Below are positions 33,324-48,389 of a DNA stretch of 64,000 bases, one piece after another. Source of the stretch: Monosporascus cannonballus (Eukaryota; Ascomycota; Sordariomycetes; Xylariales); the NCBI GenBank assembly GCA_004154925.1, contig QJNS01000345.1:1-64000 (forward strand), written 5' to 3'. The notes below the pieces were generated by a model that saw only the letters and a list, made by a program, of their open reading frames with translations, had not been told where the DNA came from and did not search any database. The position numbers and the translations under genes were made by a program. The first letter of the stretch is position 1; each line of letters begins with the position of its first letter.

Positions 33324-36149
33324 CAATTTCTTTTCTCTTAAAATCTTATTCCTAAGATTTCATTTTTTTGGTACGTTTTTTTTGCATTTTTTCAATATAT
33401 CTTCCGGTATATCCAAACGTCGTTTTCGCAAATCTAAATAATAATTTACTTTGGCTAATTTAATTAAATTCGAAAATTTTAACATAATACTTTATTTTTT
33501 TTGTTTATTCGGCAGCTTAATTACCAAATAATAAATAGGGTTTTTCGTTATAAGGAATATATCTGTTAAAGTTATTTATATAACGGAATAAATTTTTTAT
33601 TTTTATAATTAATCGCCATATTACAAAATCGAAAAAATTAAAAAAAAAGTTAACGGCCGAAAAGGTTTTATTTAAAGTTTTTGCGCATTTTTTTTCGTAT
33701 ACGTTATTAACGTTAATATTATTAATCTTAAAATACAAAATTTATTAATCGTACTTTTTAATTTTTAAATGATTTTAATAACTTTACGTAATTAAAATCG
33801 GAATCCATAATCGAGGTTTAAGCTTTAAAAAAATAAACGTTATTAATTAGAATGCGATAAACTAAGGGCTTCCCTTTTTGGATTTTGTAAATTAAAATGT
33901 TATTATTTCGGATAGTTCCGTTATTGCTGGTAAAAATTCTTTAATAGGTATTAGGCGCTTATAAGATTCTTAACGGGTTTTTAGATATTTTCGGAATCCG
34001 GGTACTTTTTTTATTTAATTAAGTACTAAGTAAATCCGTTTTATTTTCGCATATCGAAAATTTTCTTTATTTCGTATACTTATTTATTTTTTACTTTTAT
34101 ATTGTTTTATACCGTATATATTTTAATTATATCCGCTGTTAATTTAAATAAGGAAATATAAAAAATTAGATAAAATTTAACTTTTAGTAAAAATTCCAGT
34201 TAATAATTATTTTTTAAAATCTTTTTAACGATTTTATATAAATCGATATATTTGGAATCGAGTTTTTTGTTAAGTCGTTTTATTTAAATGTTTTTTATAA
34301 CGAAAAAAATCATTTTGCCTTTTTCGAAAATTCATTTTTTTTAAATTATTTTAATTATAATATTTATTTATTTAATTTTGTACGAATTTTAATTTTAATT
34401 TTATTTTTTAATATAACTGCCGTAATTATTTTAACGTAAGTATTATTTTGACATTAATTAGATTATCGTTACGTATTTTTTCGTAAATTTCTGAAATAAA
34501 AGCAAAATTTACGTTTGAAAATATTATGTTAATATTTTTATAATAACTTATATTATAAATTAATTATGTAATTAATAAGTTTTTAATTTAATTATTTTAT
34601 TCGTAATTAAAATAATATTATAAATAAAATTTTAAAATTTAATTTATTGGCTTTATTTATTTATTTATTTAAAGTTTAAATATGTTAAATAATTTATAGT
34701 TTAAGTTAATTTATATTATTAAGCCTTATTAAAATTTTGATACGAAAATTAATCCTTTATTTAATATAATTTTTATTAATAATCCGTATATATTAAAAAT
34801 ATGTTTAAAAAATATATATTAATTATTTAATGTTTATGTACTTATAATATAATAAAAAATAAAAAGATTTCGTAAATCGGTTAACGATTACGAAAATAAT
34901 ATCGTAATATATTTCCGTAATTAGATTTTTTAATATAGGAAATTTAATAATAAAATTAAATATAATTAAATATTATAATTATTTTGTAATTAATAATGGT
35001 TGTAATTTTCCGTATAGCTTATATCATTAAACTTTTATTTTGGCGTAAATATCGTATTACCGTATAAATTTTTATATTATTAATTTTTTTTAAAAAAGGA
35101 ATATATACGTTAAAATCGCTTTAGGGTTTTGTAAATTTTTAAATGTTCGTATAATTAATAGCCGTATATTTTTCGTATTAAATCCTGTTAATATTTTTCT
35201 GGAATTTATGTTTTATCCGCTTTTTGGTTTTCTAGGAAATTATTATTATATTAGTAAATTATTTAATGCATATTATTAGGCATTACCTAAATCGTTATAA
35301 TCTATCGTAAATATAAATATCTTTTTATAATAATATTAAAAGTTATACGGCTAATTTTAACCAATTTCTTTCGAAATTTGGTCGTTTATTTAAAGTATTT
35401 ATTTTGCCGTTTCCTAATTTTTTCTTATGGATAATAACAAAGTCGAAGTTCGCCAATTTTTCTGCATATCTTAATTATCGTCCTGTAAATTCCTTAATTA
35501 TAATAAATCGGGTAAAATTTTAATAATCCTATATAAACTTTAACCTGGTATAAGTTTTCCTTTAAGAAATACCTAAATTCCTAAAATGTCATAACAATAA
35601 CCATAAATTTTTTATCTAAAATGCCGTAATTAAATTTGGTTCCTTTTAATTTATATGAAAAAAATATAATAAGGTATAATTTGTTTTAATTATTTTGTTA
35701 TCTTATTATTACGTTTAACGCGTAATCCAAAATATCTGTTTTTAATTTAATAAAACAATTTAAATTATATATAATTAGTACTAGCTTATTAATAATTATA
35801 TTTCTAATATTTTAAAATATTTTTTCCGTATTTGGCATTTATTTAAATTTCTTTTTTTTGTAAAATTCGTTAAAGATATAATTATTTTATTAAAGTTTCG
35901 AATAAATTTCTTATAATAATTAACGAATTTAAGGATTACCTATATTTCCTTAATCGTAATTGGCGTTTATTATTTTATAATTACAGCGGTTTTCTTAAGG
36001 TTTATTCTAATATATTTTAAGATAATAATATACCCTAGATATTTTATTTTTTATATATAAAATTAACGTTTTTTGTGTTAATAAGTAATTTTACGTCTTA
36101 TAAAATTTAAAAAACCTTATGAACGTATTTTATGTATATTTTTTTTATT

Positions 36150-36515
36150 TTCGAAAAAATAAGAATATTATCGAAATAATAAATAATAAAAATATCGAAA
36201 TATTTTCGTAATACATAATTTATTATGCGTTAAAAAGTTATTAATACGTTTATAAATCCTATTAATATAATCAAATACTTAAATAATCTATATTTTATTT
36301 TAAAAATTATTTTTTATTTATATATTTTTTAATTTTAATAAGGTTATATTTATTATTAAAATCGAATATTATAAACTATTTAGTTCCGTAAAATCGGTCT
36401 TTTATTTCCGTAATTAAAAATAATAATATTTAATTTTTAATAATAACGTCGTTTAATTATCGATAATCAACTATAAGTTTTAATTTCTTATTTTTTTTAA
36501 ATACGAAAAACATAA
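36150..36515 (-). pseudogene. Reverse-transcriptase relic of element C
   Basis: It matches by eye the RT relics of H, D and G in order and spacing, including the decayed catalytic segment near 36200-36160. Stops are frequent. Confidence 0.65.
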
Positions 36516-38310
36516 AATATTTTATTAATAATTTCGAAAGTCGAATTTATCCTTTTTATAACCGATTTTCCAAATATTCCCTAAAAATACGTAATTTATT
36601 TCCGCTAAAATTATAAATAAGGTAAAACTTTATCGAAAATCCTTTTTTAAAAATTATTTCATAATTCTATTCGCTATATTCTAATAATTTCGTATCGAAT
36701 TTCCTTTTAAAAAACTATTCGTATTTATAATATTACGGTGGTATATTAGCCAAATTTTCTAATTTTTTGGACGACTATTTTTATTATTCCAAATCGTTAT
36801 TTAATTACTTTAATTTCGTTTTAATAATAATAATAATACGTCGTATTTTTTTAATGCCCGTTTTTTTTGTATTTTGTTTTTTAAGTAATAAGATATTTAT
36901 TATATCTTTATATTTATATTCGTCGCTATTATCGGTCGAATATTAAGATTTTAATTTTTTTTTCGTTTATTATTAAAATATAAAATAAATTTTATTTAAC
37001 CAGTTCTGCCGTTAATTAAAATTCCATATTAACGTATTTATAATAATCCTAAGATTATATCGTAATTTTCGAATAAAATAATATCGAAATTAACTATTTA
37101 ATATTATCCTTAAATAAAAATCTTAAAATGATTAATTTTGCGTATAACTTTTCCGTTATCGTAAGCGAATTCCTAACTTTCGGTATTCGTCGTTATATAA
37201 GGTTTTAACTTATATTTCCATATCAATTTAAACTTATTAATTATATCCGGTCTAATATAATTCCTATTTAGAATTCCGTAATCCACCATTACGGTATACC
37301 AATACGTTCCGATTTATATTTTTAAAGTTATAAAGTTATTAATATTTCCTATCGTCATATTTAAAACCCTTTTTAAAAGTTCCCTTTAATTCCTCTGAGT
37401 CTCGTTATTTTGCAGTTTTTTTATAGGTAACCTTTTTCTTTTAACTTTTGTTCGAATTTATCGAACTTTATTTATATTTTTTTCGTTTAACGCATTTAGC
37501 TATTATATCTATTATTATTATCGGCCCACTATTTCTTCGAACCGTATTAATTATTCTAAATTCTTTTTAATTCTTTTCCTTATTAAATAAATTATTTTTT
37601 TATATTTATAATTATATCCCATTATTTATTATTTTAATTATCGTTCTAAAAATCTCTTATAAATTAACGTATTTTTTTAATATTTTTTTCTTAAAAATCT
37701 ATAATATATACCAATTAAAAATAAAAATCCGTAATAATTTTCTACTAATACCTTTTTACCGTACGTTAAATTAACTCCATTTCCGTGTAATAATTATATT
37801 ATTTATAATAACAAAAGGGGTGTTTTTATGGGCATTATTTTGTTTCAGGCTAACCTTTTATTTCGGCTAGTTGCTAAATATCTTTTGGGGCTATAATTCG
37901 AAACTGCCGATACCATTATTCGTTATTTTTATTATACCCAGTACGGTTTAAAAAATCGAATCCCTTATAATATATTAGGATAATTCGTATATAAATATAT
38001 TATTTCCATTTTTCGTAATCGGGATATTTTCGTTTTCGAGAATACATAATATACATTTTACCGTATCGATTGGGTATTTCGGGATAAAATCTTTTTATCT
38101 AATTCCGGTATTCGTATAATTATTTTTATAATGCTTTTTGCTATATTCGTAATACTTATTAAGTTAATTTCTTAATTTTTCGCATTTTTTGCCGAATGTT
38201 CTATCGTAATAATCCCTATTAAATCTTTTGCCTAAGATTTAATACGTATTTGGCTTAAATTATGTTAATAGCTTTATTATCGTTTCCTTAATTATTCCTA
38301 AATTATCCCT

Positions 38311-38559
38311 TCAGTATAAGGATCCAATTATCTTACCGTGGTTTTTTAGGTTTTTTATATTTATAGGCCTTATATCCCATTTTGCTACAATTAAAACACT
38401 TAATCTAGCTCCAATCTTGTTTATAAGTAACCCTAAATTCCATAAGTTCTGGCGCCGTTCCGTAAAAAATAAAAAGTACATTTCGTTTTTTCCCTTAATT
38501 AAATTTATTATATCCCGAACGTAAAACATATTATCCTTTTTTCTTTTATCGTTTTTCAA
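38311..38559 (-). pseudogene. Gag zinc-knuckle relic of element C
   Basis: The frame keeps the spacing of a CCHC knuckle (LSVLIVAKWDIRPINIKNL), with the Cys/His residues lost to transitions. It is followed by KNHGKI, as in the D copy near 40530. Confidence 0.6.
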
Positions 38560-39222
38560 ATTATCGATTATTAATCTTAATTATCTTTGCAATATACCGA
38601 TTTAAAGCAATTAATCGTTTAATCCGAATAATTTTATTTTTTATATTATTTTTTAACCCTTTATAAAATATATTAATAAAAATATCGGCTTTATCGTTTC
38701 CCCATTCCACCTTAATTACGAAACTTTTAAAAGTTACGGTATACTTGGACGCGGGTCTTTTTTATCGGAATTATAAAAGTTATTAAGCCGTTAATCATTT
38801 TTTATCCGAATTACCGAAATTATTACGCATTTTGTTTTCGAAATTAATATAAGTTAAAAAAACTTTATTAATAAAATCTTTTTTTATTTATTTTTTTTAT
38901 TTCCAGGAAATTTTTCATAATAAGCTTAAACCAATTAGCCGTATTTCTTATTAGGCATATTCCTATTATTAAAACTATATCCGTTAGGTTATTAAGGTTT
39001 AAAAAACGAAAGTAAATTTGTGTCTAAATTAAGAAAATCTAAGGGTTACCTTTTTCATTATAAGGTTTTGGCTCTTTTGGCTTTATGCGAACGAAAAAGG
39101 ATTAAGTAAGTAACGTAACCCTAAGTTGTCGAACTTTTTTTTCTAACTCCCAAATTCGAGCTTAAAGCTGTTAAATAAGGGTTTTTTAAGTGCTAGTCGA
39201 TATCTTAACAGTATTAAATATT

Positions 39223-39621
39223 TGTTACGACCTGACAAGCCACGGCCTCCAGAAACGGTCGTAACAAGAAGGCCAAGAAAAAGTATGTAAATCAGATTAA
39301 GTAATAAATTACCAATTTACTGGTGGTAAACCAGTAAGCCGGATTACCAACTCATAGGTGATAAACCAGTAAACCGGATCACCAACTTATTATTAATAAT
39401 CTAGCTAACAGAATAAAAATATATACACTTATTAATTCTATAATTTAAATAATTTCAGCTTGCAATATTTATTAATATTAATCGTTTATAATAAGGCATT
39501 CCCGGTATTAAAAAATGTAATACGTTACTATATTTATTGCTCAAATTCCTACGATACTTTTATTAATATAAACTCGTTAACTTAAGGTTTAATAATTAGT
39601 TAAATCTTATAATTCGTTATA
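39223..39621 (+). repeat. 5' LTR of element D
   Basis: The LTR begins TGTTACGACCTGACAAGCC, followed by CACGGCCTCCAGAAACGGTCGTAACA. The first 44 bp therefore form an inverted repeat (TGTTACGACC ... GGTCGTAACA) around a short loop. Confidence 0.88.
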
Positions 39622-42375
39622 CGTTACAAGCTTTTATTTAGTAATACCGTCAAACTTTGAACAATATTCAATATTGTCAAAATATTAACCAGCGCTTAAG
39701 AAACCCCTATTTAGCAGCTTTAGGCTCGAATTCGGAAATTGGAGAAAAAAGTTCGACAACTTAAGGTTACGTTACCTCCCTAACCTTCTTTCGCCCGTAT
39801 AAAGCCAAAAAAGTTAGAACCTTATAATAAAAAAAGCAACCCTTAAACTTTTTTAATGCAAACACGAATTTACTTTCGTTTCCTAAACCTTAATAACTTA
39901 GCAAATATGGGTCTAATAGTAAAAATATACCGAACAAAAAATGTAATTAATTAATTTAAACCTATTATGAAAAATTTTCTGGAAATAAGAAAAACAGATA
40001 AAGAGAATTTTATTAATAAAGTTTTTTTAACTTATACTAATTTCAAAAACAAAGTACGCAATAATTTCGGCAATCCGGATAAAAAACGATTAACGGCTTA
40101 ACAACTTTTAAAATTCCGACAAAAAAGATTTGCGTCCAAATACGCGGTAACCTTTAAAGGTTTTACAGCTAAGGCGGAATAAAAAAACGATAAAGCTAAT
40201 ACCCTTATTAACATATTTTATAAAAAGTTAAAAAAAACATAAAAAATAAAATTATTTAAATCGAACAATTAATTACCTTAAACCGGTATATCGTAAAGGC
40301 AATCAAGATTGATAATCAACAGTTTGAAAAACGATATGAGAAAAAAGGATAATATGCCTTACGTTCGGGATATAAGTTTAACCAGGGGAAAAAAAAGATA
40401 CATCCCTTATTTTTTACAAAACGGCGCCAGGATTTATAGAACTCGGCATTATTCATAAATAAGTTTAGAACTAGATTAAATGCTTTAATTATAGCAAAAT
40501 AGAACATAAAGTTTACAAATACAAGAAACTTAAGAAACCACGGCAAAATAACTAGACCCTTATACCGGAGGAATAATCTAGAAATAACTAAAAAAACAAT
40601 AATAAAGTTATTAACATAATTTAAGCCAAATACGTATTAGGCTTTAAACAAAAGGTCTAATAAGGATTATTACGACAAGAAATTTGACGAAAAATACAAA
40701 AAACCAGGAAATTAATTTGGTAAATATTACGAACATAATAAAAAACGTTATAAGGATAATTATACGAATACCGAGATTAAATAGAAAAACTTTGCCTCAA
40801 AACGGCCGATCGATACGGTAAAATATATGCCATATACTGTCGATAACGAAAATATCCTAATTACAAAAAATAAAAATAATATATCCATATACGAATTACC
40901 TAAATATACTATAAGAGATTTAATTTTTTAAACCTTACCAGATATAATAAGAATAACAAATAATAATATCGATAATTTCGAACCATAACCCCAGAAAATG
41001 TTTAACAATTGGCCGAAATAAAAATTTAATCTAAAAAAAGTAATGTTCGTAAAAAAACCCCTTTTGTTATTATAAATAATACAATTACTAAACGGAAAAA
41101 GAATTAATTTAACGTACGGTAAAAAAGCATTATTAGAAAGTTATTACGGACCTGTATTTCGAATTAATATTTATGGCAAACCTTTACAAAAAAAAAGTTA
41201 TTAAAAGAAATACATTAATTTATAAAAGATTTCTGAAACGATAATCGGAATAACGCATAATAGGATGTAGTCGTAAACATAAAAAAACAATTTATTTAAT
41301 AAGAAAAAGGATTATAGCAGAATTAAAAGAAATTAATATAGTTCGAAAAAACAATATGCCGATAATAACGATAAATATAATAGCTTAACGCGTTAAACGA
41401 AAAAATACAAATAAAGTTCGATAAATTCGAACAGAAGTTAAAAAAAAAAGTTACCTATAAAGAAGCTGCAAAATAATAAAGCCCAGAGAAATTAAAAGGA
41501 ATTTCCGAAAAAGGCTTTAAACGCGATAATAAAAAACGTTAATAATCTTATTACTTTGGATATACGAATTGGAATATATTGGTATACCGTAATGGTGGAT
41601 TGCAGAACTTTAAGTAAGAATTATATTGTACTAAATATAATTAATAAGTTCAAATTGCTATAAAAATATAAATTAAAATCCTATATAACGATAAATGCCG
41701 AAAATTAGGAATTTGTTTACGATAACAGAAAAATTATACGCAAAATTAATTATTTCGAAAATTTTATTTAAAGATAATATTAAACGATTAATTTAGATAT
41801 TATTTTATTTAGAAATTATAATATAATCTTAGGATTACTATAAATACATTAATACGGAATTTTAATTAATGGCCGAATTGGTTAGGTAAAATTCGTTTTA
41901 TTTTTTATTAATAAATAAAAAGAAAAAATTAAAATCTTCATATTCGATGGATAATAACGACGAATGTAAACATAAGGATACGATAAATATTTTATTACTT
42001 GAAAAAATGAAATATAAAAAAAAAAATAAATATTAAAAGAATATAATATATTTTTATTATTATTAAAGCGAAATTAAAATAATTAAATAACATTCTAGAA
42101 TAATACAAATAACCGCTTAAAAATTTAGAAAATCTAATTAATATATTATCATAATATTACAAATACGAATAGCGTTTTAAAAAGGAATTTGATATAAAAT
42201 TATTAGAACATAACGAATAAAATTATAAAATAATTTTTAAAAAAGGATTTTCGATACAGTTTTATATTATTTATACTTTTAACGGAAACGAACTGCATAT
42301 TTTCAAAGAATACCTAGAAAATCGGCTATAAAAAATAAATTCGACTTTCGAAATTACCAGCAAAATATCTAATAT

Positions 42376-42745
42376 TTTTTGTACCAAAAGAACACGAAAA
42401 ATTACGACTTATAATTAATTATTAATAATTAAATAACGTTATTATTAAAAATTAAATATTATTATTTTTGATTACGGAAATAAAAAACCGATTTTACGGA
42501 ATTAAATAATTTATAATATTTAATTTTAAAAATAAATATAACCTTATTAAGATTAAAAAAAAACGAATAAAAATAACATTTAGGATAAAATACAAATTAT
42601 ATAAATATTTGATTATATTAATAGGATTTACGAACGTATTAGCAACTTTTTAGCAAATAATTAATTACGTATTACGAAAATACCTTAATATTTTCGTCGT
42701 TTATTATTTTAACGACGTTTTTATTTTTTCGAAAATAAAAAGAAT
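42376..42745 (+). pseudogene. Reverse-transcriptase relic of element D
   Basis: It reads FFVPKEHEKLRLIINY, then LLFLITEIKNRFYGIK, then LIGFTNVLATF and YYFNDVFIFSK. This is the Ty3/gypsy RT order, with the catalytic YxDD reduced to YFND. Stops interrupt it at likely Gln/Trp positions. Confidence 0.85.
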
Positions 42746-45556
42746 ATATGCAGGATACGTTTATAAAGTTTTTGAAACTTTATAAAACGTAAAATTACTT
42801 ATTAATATAAAGAAATTAATTTTATATATAAAAAATAAAATATCTAAAATATATTATTACTTTAGGATATATTAAAATAAATTTTAAGAAAATTTTATAA
42901 TTATAAAATAACAAATATTAATAATAATTAAAAAAATAAATATTTTTTAGATTTATTTATTATTATAGGAAATTTATTTAAAACTTTAATAAAATAATTA
43001 TATCTTTAATAAATTTTACGAAAAAGAAAATTTAAATAAATGTTAAATAGGAAGAAATATTTTAAAATATTAAAAATGCAATTATTAACGAATTAATATT
43101 TATTATATACGATTTAAATTATTCCGTTAAATTAAAAACCGATATTTTAAATTACGTATTAAGCGTAATAATCGGATAACAAAATAATTAAGGCAAATTA
43201 TACCTTATTGCATTCTTTTTGTACAAATTAAAAAAAGCCAAATTTAATTACGGTATTTCAAATAAGGAATTTATGGCTATTATTATAGTATTTCGAAAAT
43301 TTAGATATTTTTTTAAAAAAAGTTTATACCAGGTTAAGGTTTATACAGATTATTAAAATCTTACCAGATTAATTATAATTAGGGAATATATAAAACGATA
43401 ATTAAAATATGCCAAAAAATTAGCGAATTTCGATTTTATTATTATTTATAAAAAAGGATTTAAAAATAACAAAATAAATATTTTAAGCCGGAGATCAAAC
43501 CTTGAAAGAATTTGGTTAAAATTAATTATATAATTTTTGATATTATTATAAAAAGATATTTACGTTTACGATAAATTATAATAATTGGGATAATACCTAA
43601 AAATATATAATAAAAAATTTAATAATATAACGATAATCTTTTAAAAATTTAAAAAACAAATAAAATATAAGTTTTAAAAAAATATTAAAACGATTTAGTA
43701 CAAAAAGTATACAAATATTAGTTATATAAATATTTAGGGATTTATAAAATATTAAAACGATTTTAACGTATATATTTTTTTAAAATAAAATTTATAATAT
43801 AGAAAATTATACAGTAATATAATATTTACGTTAAAACAAAGGCTCGACGATATAAATTATACGGAAAATTATAATTATTACTAATCGTAAAGTAATTATA
43901 ATATTTAATTATATTTAGTTTTATTATTAAATTTTTTATATTAAAATATTTAATTATAAAAATATATTACGATAATATTTCCGTAATTGTTAACCGATTT
44001 ACGAAATTTTTTATTCTTTATTATATTATAAGGATAATAACGCCGAAAAAATAATATATATTTTTTTAAATATATTTTTAATACATATGGATTATTTATA
44101 AACAGTATATTAAATAAAGGATTAATATTTGTATTAAAATTTTAATAAGGCTTAATAATATAAATCGGCTTAAATTATAAATTATTTAACGTATTTAAAT
44201 TTTAAACAGATAAATAAATAAAACAAATAAATTAAATTTTGGAATTTTATTTACGATATTATATTAATTACAAATAAAATAATTAAGTTAAAAAATTATT
44301 AATCGCATAATTAATTTATAATAATAATTATTATAAAGGTGTTAAGATAATATTTGCAAACGTAAATTTTGGTTTTATTTTAAAAATTTATAAAAAAAAT
44401 ATACGATAACGGATTAATTAATATTAAAATAATCCTTACGTTAAAATAATTAAGATAATTATATTAGGAAATAAAAATAAAATTAAAATTGGCATAAAAT
44501 TAAATAAACAAATATTATAATTAAAAAAAGTTAAAAAAAATTAATTTTCGAAAAAAAGGAAATGATTCTTTTCGTTATAAAAAATATTTAAGTAACATAT
44601 TTTAATAAAAAACTTAATTTCAAATATATCGGTCCATATAAAATCGCCAAAAAGATTTTTAAAAATAATTATTAATTAGAATTTTTACCAAAAATTAAAT
44701 TTTATTTAATTTTTTAAATTTTTTTATTTAAATTAATAACGGATATAAATAAAACGTATACCGTATAAAACGATATGAAAATAAAAAACGAATAGGTATA
44801 CGAAATAAAGAAAATTTTTAATATACGAAAATAAAATGGATTTATCTAGTACCTAATTAAATGGAAAAAATATCCAAATTCCGAAAATACCTGGAAATCC
44901 GTTAAAAATCTTATTAGCGCCGAACGCCTATTAAAAAATTTTTACCAGTAACGGCGGAATTATCAAAAATAATGATATCCCAGTTTATAAGATCTAAAAA
45001 AGGAAATTTTTGGTTTACCGTATTCCAATTAATAATATTTATTTTTTTAAAACTTAAATCTCGATTACGGATTTCGTTTTTAATTACGTAAGGTTATTAA
45101 AATTAGTTAAAAATTAAAAGGTACAATTAATAAATTTCGTATTTTAAAATTAATAATATTAACGTTAACTACGTATACGAAAAAAATGCGCAAAAACTTT
45201 AAATAAAAACTTTTTAACCGTTAATTTTTCTTTTTTTAATTTTTTTAATTTTGCGATATAGCGATTAATTATAAAAATAAAAATTTTTATTCCGTTATAT
45301 GAATAATTTCGACGGATATATTTTTTATAACGAAAAACCTTATTTATTATTTAGTAATTAAGTTATCAAATAAAACCAAAAAAATAAGGTATTATATTAA
45401 AATTTTCGAATTTAATTAAATTAGCTAAGGTAAGTCGTTATTCGGATTTGCGAAAACGACGTTTGGATATACCGAAAAACATATTAAAGGTATGCAGAAA
45501 AAACTTATTAAAAAAAAGGAAATCTTAGGGATAAGATTTTGGGAAAAAAGAGATTA

Positions 45557-45955
45557 TATTATAACTTAACAAGTTACGGCCTTCAGAAACGGTCGTAACA
45601 AAAAAGCTAAGAAAAATTATATTAATTAGGTTTCGTAATGGATCATTAATTTATTAATGGTAAACCAATAAGCCAGATTACCAACTTATAGATGGTAAGC
45701 CAATAAGCCGGATTATTAACTTATTATTAGTAATCCAGCTAACGGAATAAGAATATATATATTTATTAATTTCATAGTTTAAATAATTTCAATTTATAAC
45801 ATTTATCAATATTAATCGTTTATAATAAGGTATTCCCGGTATTAAAAAACGTGATACGTTACTATATCTATTGTTCAAATTCTCATAATACTTCTACTAA
45901 TATAAACCCGTCGACTTAAGGTTTAATAATTGGTTAAACCTTATAACTCGTCACA
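45557..45955 (+). repeat. 3' LTR of element D
   Basis: This 399-bp LTR, the same length as the 5' copy, ends CGTCACA directly before ATATT. Three tandem units are visible at about 45640-45730. Confidence 0.88.
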
Positions 45956-46001
45956 ATATTACTCAAAATCTAACGGTATTATTAAATAAAAATTTGCAAC
46001 G

Positions 46002-46363
46002 TATAACGGTTAAGCGGTTTAACCAATTATTAAACCTTAAGTCGACGGGTTTATGTTAGCAGAAATATCGTAAGAATTTAAGCAATAAATACAATAACGT
46101 ATTACATTTTTTAATATCGGAAATACTATATTATTAACGATTAATATTAATAAATATTATAAATTAAAGTTATTTAAACTATGGAATTAATAAGCGTATA
46201 TATCCTTATTCCATTAGCTGGATTACCACCAGTAAATTAATAATCCGGCTTACTGGCTTACTACGAGTGAATTGGTGATCCATCACGTGACCTGATCCAC
46301 ATAGTTTTCTTGGCCTTCCTGTTGCGACCGTTTCTGGAGGCCGTGGCTTGTCAGTTCGTAACA
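46002..46363 (-). repeat. Right (5') LTR of element C
   Basis: The 362-bp LTR has a left half that is RIP-mutated and a right 110 bp that is nearly intact (GGAGGCCGTGGCTTGTCAG, ending CGTAACA). One tandem unit fewer than the left LTR. Confidence 0.85.
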
Positions 46364-48389
46364 ATACGCGATCAAAAAACGAAAAGATTCCAAAACGCTT
46401 AAGAAAATCCAAAGCTTTTTAGGGTTCACAAATTTTTACCGCGACTTTATAACTTATTACGCGGATATATTGGTACCGTTAATAACCTTAACCTGGAAAG
46501 GAACCTTATTTTGCTAGAGGAAAAAAATAACATTTAAACGTTTTAAAAACGCCTTTATAACGGAATCGATCTTAACGTAATAAAATTGAAAAAAACTTAT
46601 AGAATTAAAAGTAAATTATTAAGAGGTAATATACGGAAATTATTTATCATAAATTAATAAATTAAAAATGTTATATCCGGTTGATTATTACTTTAAAAAG
46701 TTAAATTCCGTTGAAATTAATTACGAAATATATAATAAGGAATTTTTAACGGTAATAAATTACTTAAAAATATAAAATATAAAATTAGGTAACGTAATAA
46801 TCTTATTTAAAATTATTACCAACCATAAAAATTTAAAATATTTTATAATTATTAAAAGGTTAAACGAACGTTAAGTAAAATAATTAAAAAAATATTTTAT
46901 TTTATTTTTTATTTCAAATTCCGTGCCGGACGTTTAAATATTAAGGCCGATATGTTTTTACGTAAGGAATAAAATATGCTTATAAAGGAAGGCGATAACC
47001 GGAAAACCGTACGAAAAATTTAATTAATAAAAGATAAATAATTATTTATATTTTTTACGAAATATTAGAAATACATTAAAAATACGATAACGATTAATGA
47101 TATTAAAGTTAAAAATAATGGGTTATTTCGAAAAACGTAAATATTTTAATATTACGAAAATTTCCAAAAGTTTTAAGAGGTAATGTTCAAACATAATAAA
47201 AATTACGGTTATATTATTAAGATTATTAAAAAAAAACGGATCGTAATTTTCTTACGGAATTAAAGTTATTGATGTCGATTATGAAATATACTTAAATTAT
47301 TAAGGATTTTTTTAATTTCGGAAATACCTTTGGATTTTAAATTAAAAGCCGTTTAAAACGGCTTTAATACAAAATACTTATGATTTCCATATAATAAGTT
47401 ACCTAAGCAAAAAGGTTATAATAACGGTATTTTCGAAAAAAAGGTTTTGGCCAAATATATATCGTATAATACAATAGTTTTGCAGGAATTATAATATATA
47501 TGGCCATAAAAACGTAAAAAGATTCAAAAAAAGTTATTAAAATTATTCTCGGTTCCCGAATAGTTTTATAACCAATTATTAATTAATTCTATAACCGATT
47601 TATTAATTACTTTTAAATACGATTTATATTTTTTAATAATTATAATAAACCGATTATTTAAAGGAGTAATCATAAAGGCAATACGTAGGATAAATGCAAA
47701 AATATATGTGAAAATATTTAAAAAAAATATATTAAAGATTTTATATTTTCCTTAGGGTTATTATAAGTAATAAAAATATTAATTTGGTAAAAAAATTTAA
47801 ATTAAATTTCGCAAATTAATAAAAATAAAATAACGCCTTTTTACCGTATATTACCCAAAAACCAATAATATTACGAAAAGAATTAATTAAGAAGTATTAA
47901 TTTATTTACGAATTTTCGTAATATATTTACCATAAAAATAAAATAAGTTTTTTCCGAGGGTAATATTTATGATTAATAACCGAAATACGATTTTATTAAA
48001 ATTAAATCATTTTTGGTTTACGAGTATTACGTTAACCCGATATCTTAAATAAAAAATAATTCGGCAACCAAAAGAAATTTACGTATAAAAATAGAAAGTT
48101 TTATTAAGAAATTACGAAAAAATGCAGAATTCATTTAAGTTATAATAACGGCGGCCTAATAAACCCAAGAAAAAATAACGAATAAACGTTATTCTTCTGC
48201 TAAAACTTACGAAATTAATATCAAAATCTGGTTATCCTTAAAAAATATTATTACTTTTTAACCGTTAAAAAACTAAAATAACTTTATGCCAAATATTAGG
48301 TAACCAAAATAATTACTTTTTACGTTATCGAATTAAATATATTTAAAAAGATTTATAATTGCTTTTACGTTAATTTATTAAGGCGTATA

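Larger units (their letters stand above)
39223..45955 (+). mobile_element. Ty3/gypsy element D, inserted in C (innermost level)
   Basis: Both LTRs are 399 bp (39223-39621 and 45557-45955). Outside them is ATATT on both sides (39218-39222 and 45956-45960). Joining those sides restores the uninterrupted end of element C as seen in H. D is in the opposite orientation to C, with genes on the plus strand: a gag zinc-knuckle relic (about 40480-40550) and a reverse-transcriptase relic (42376-42745). It is RIP-degraded throughout. Confidence 0.92.
32927..46363 (-). mobile_element. Ty3/gypsy element C, inserted in E and interrupted by D
   Basis: The LTRs are 32927-33323 and 46002-46363, both read TGTGACGG...CGTAACA on the plus strand, and ATACG flanks both sides (32922-32926 and 46364-46368). 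Genes lie on the minus strand. A gag zinc-knuckle remnant lies at 38559-38311 (decayed NCGKxGH-type spacing) and a reverse-transcriptase remnant at about 36515-36150. Element D (39223-45955) sits in the 5' leader, just inside the right LTR. Without D the element is about 6.7 kb. It is co-linear with H. The right LTR is about 35 bp shorter than the left through loss of one tandem unit. Confidence 0.88.

Noticed and set aside
32927..39621. One large element bounded by the LTRs at 32927 and 39223
   Set aside because: These LTRs are in opposite orientation; the ATATT and ATACG duplications show instead that D is inserted inside C.
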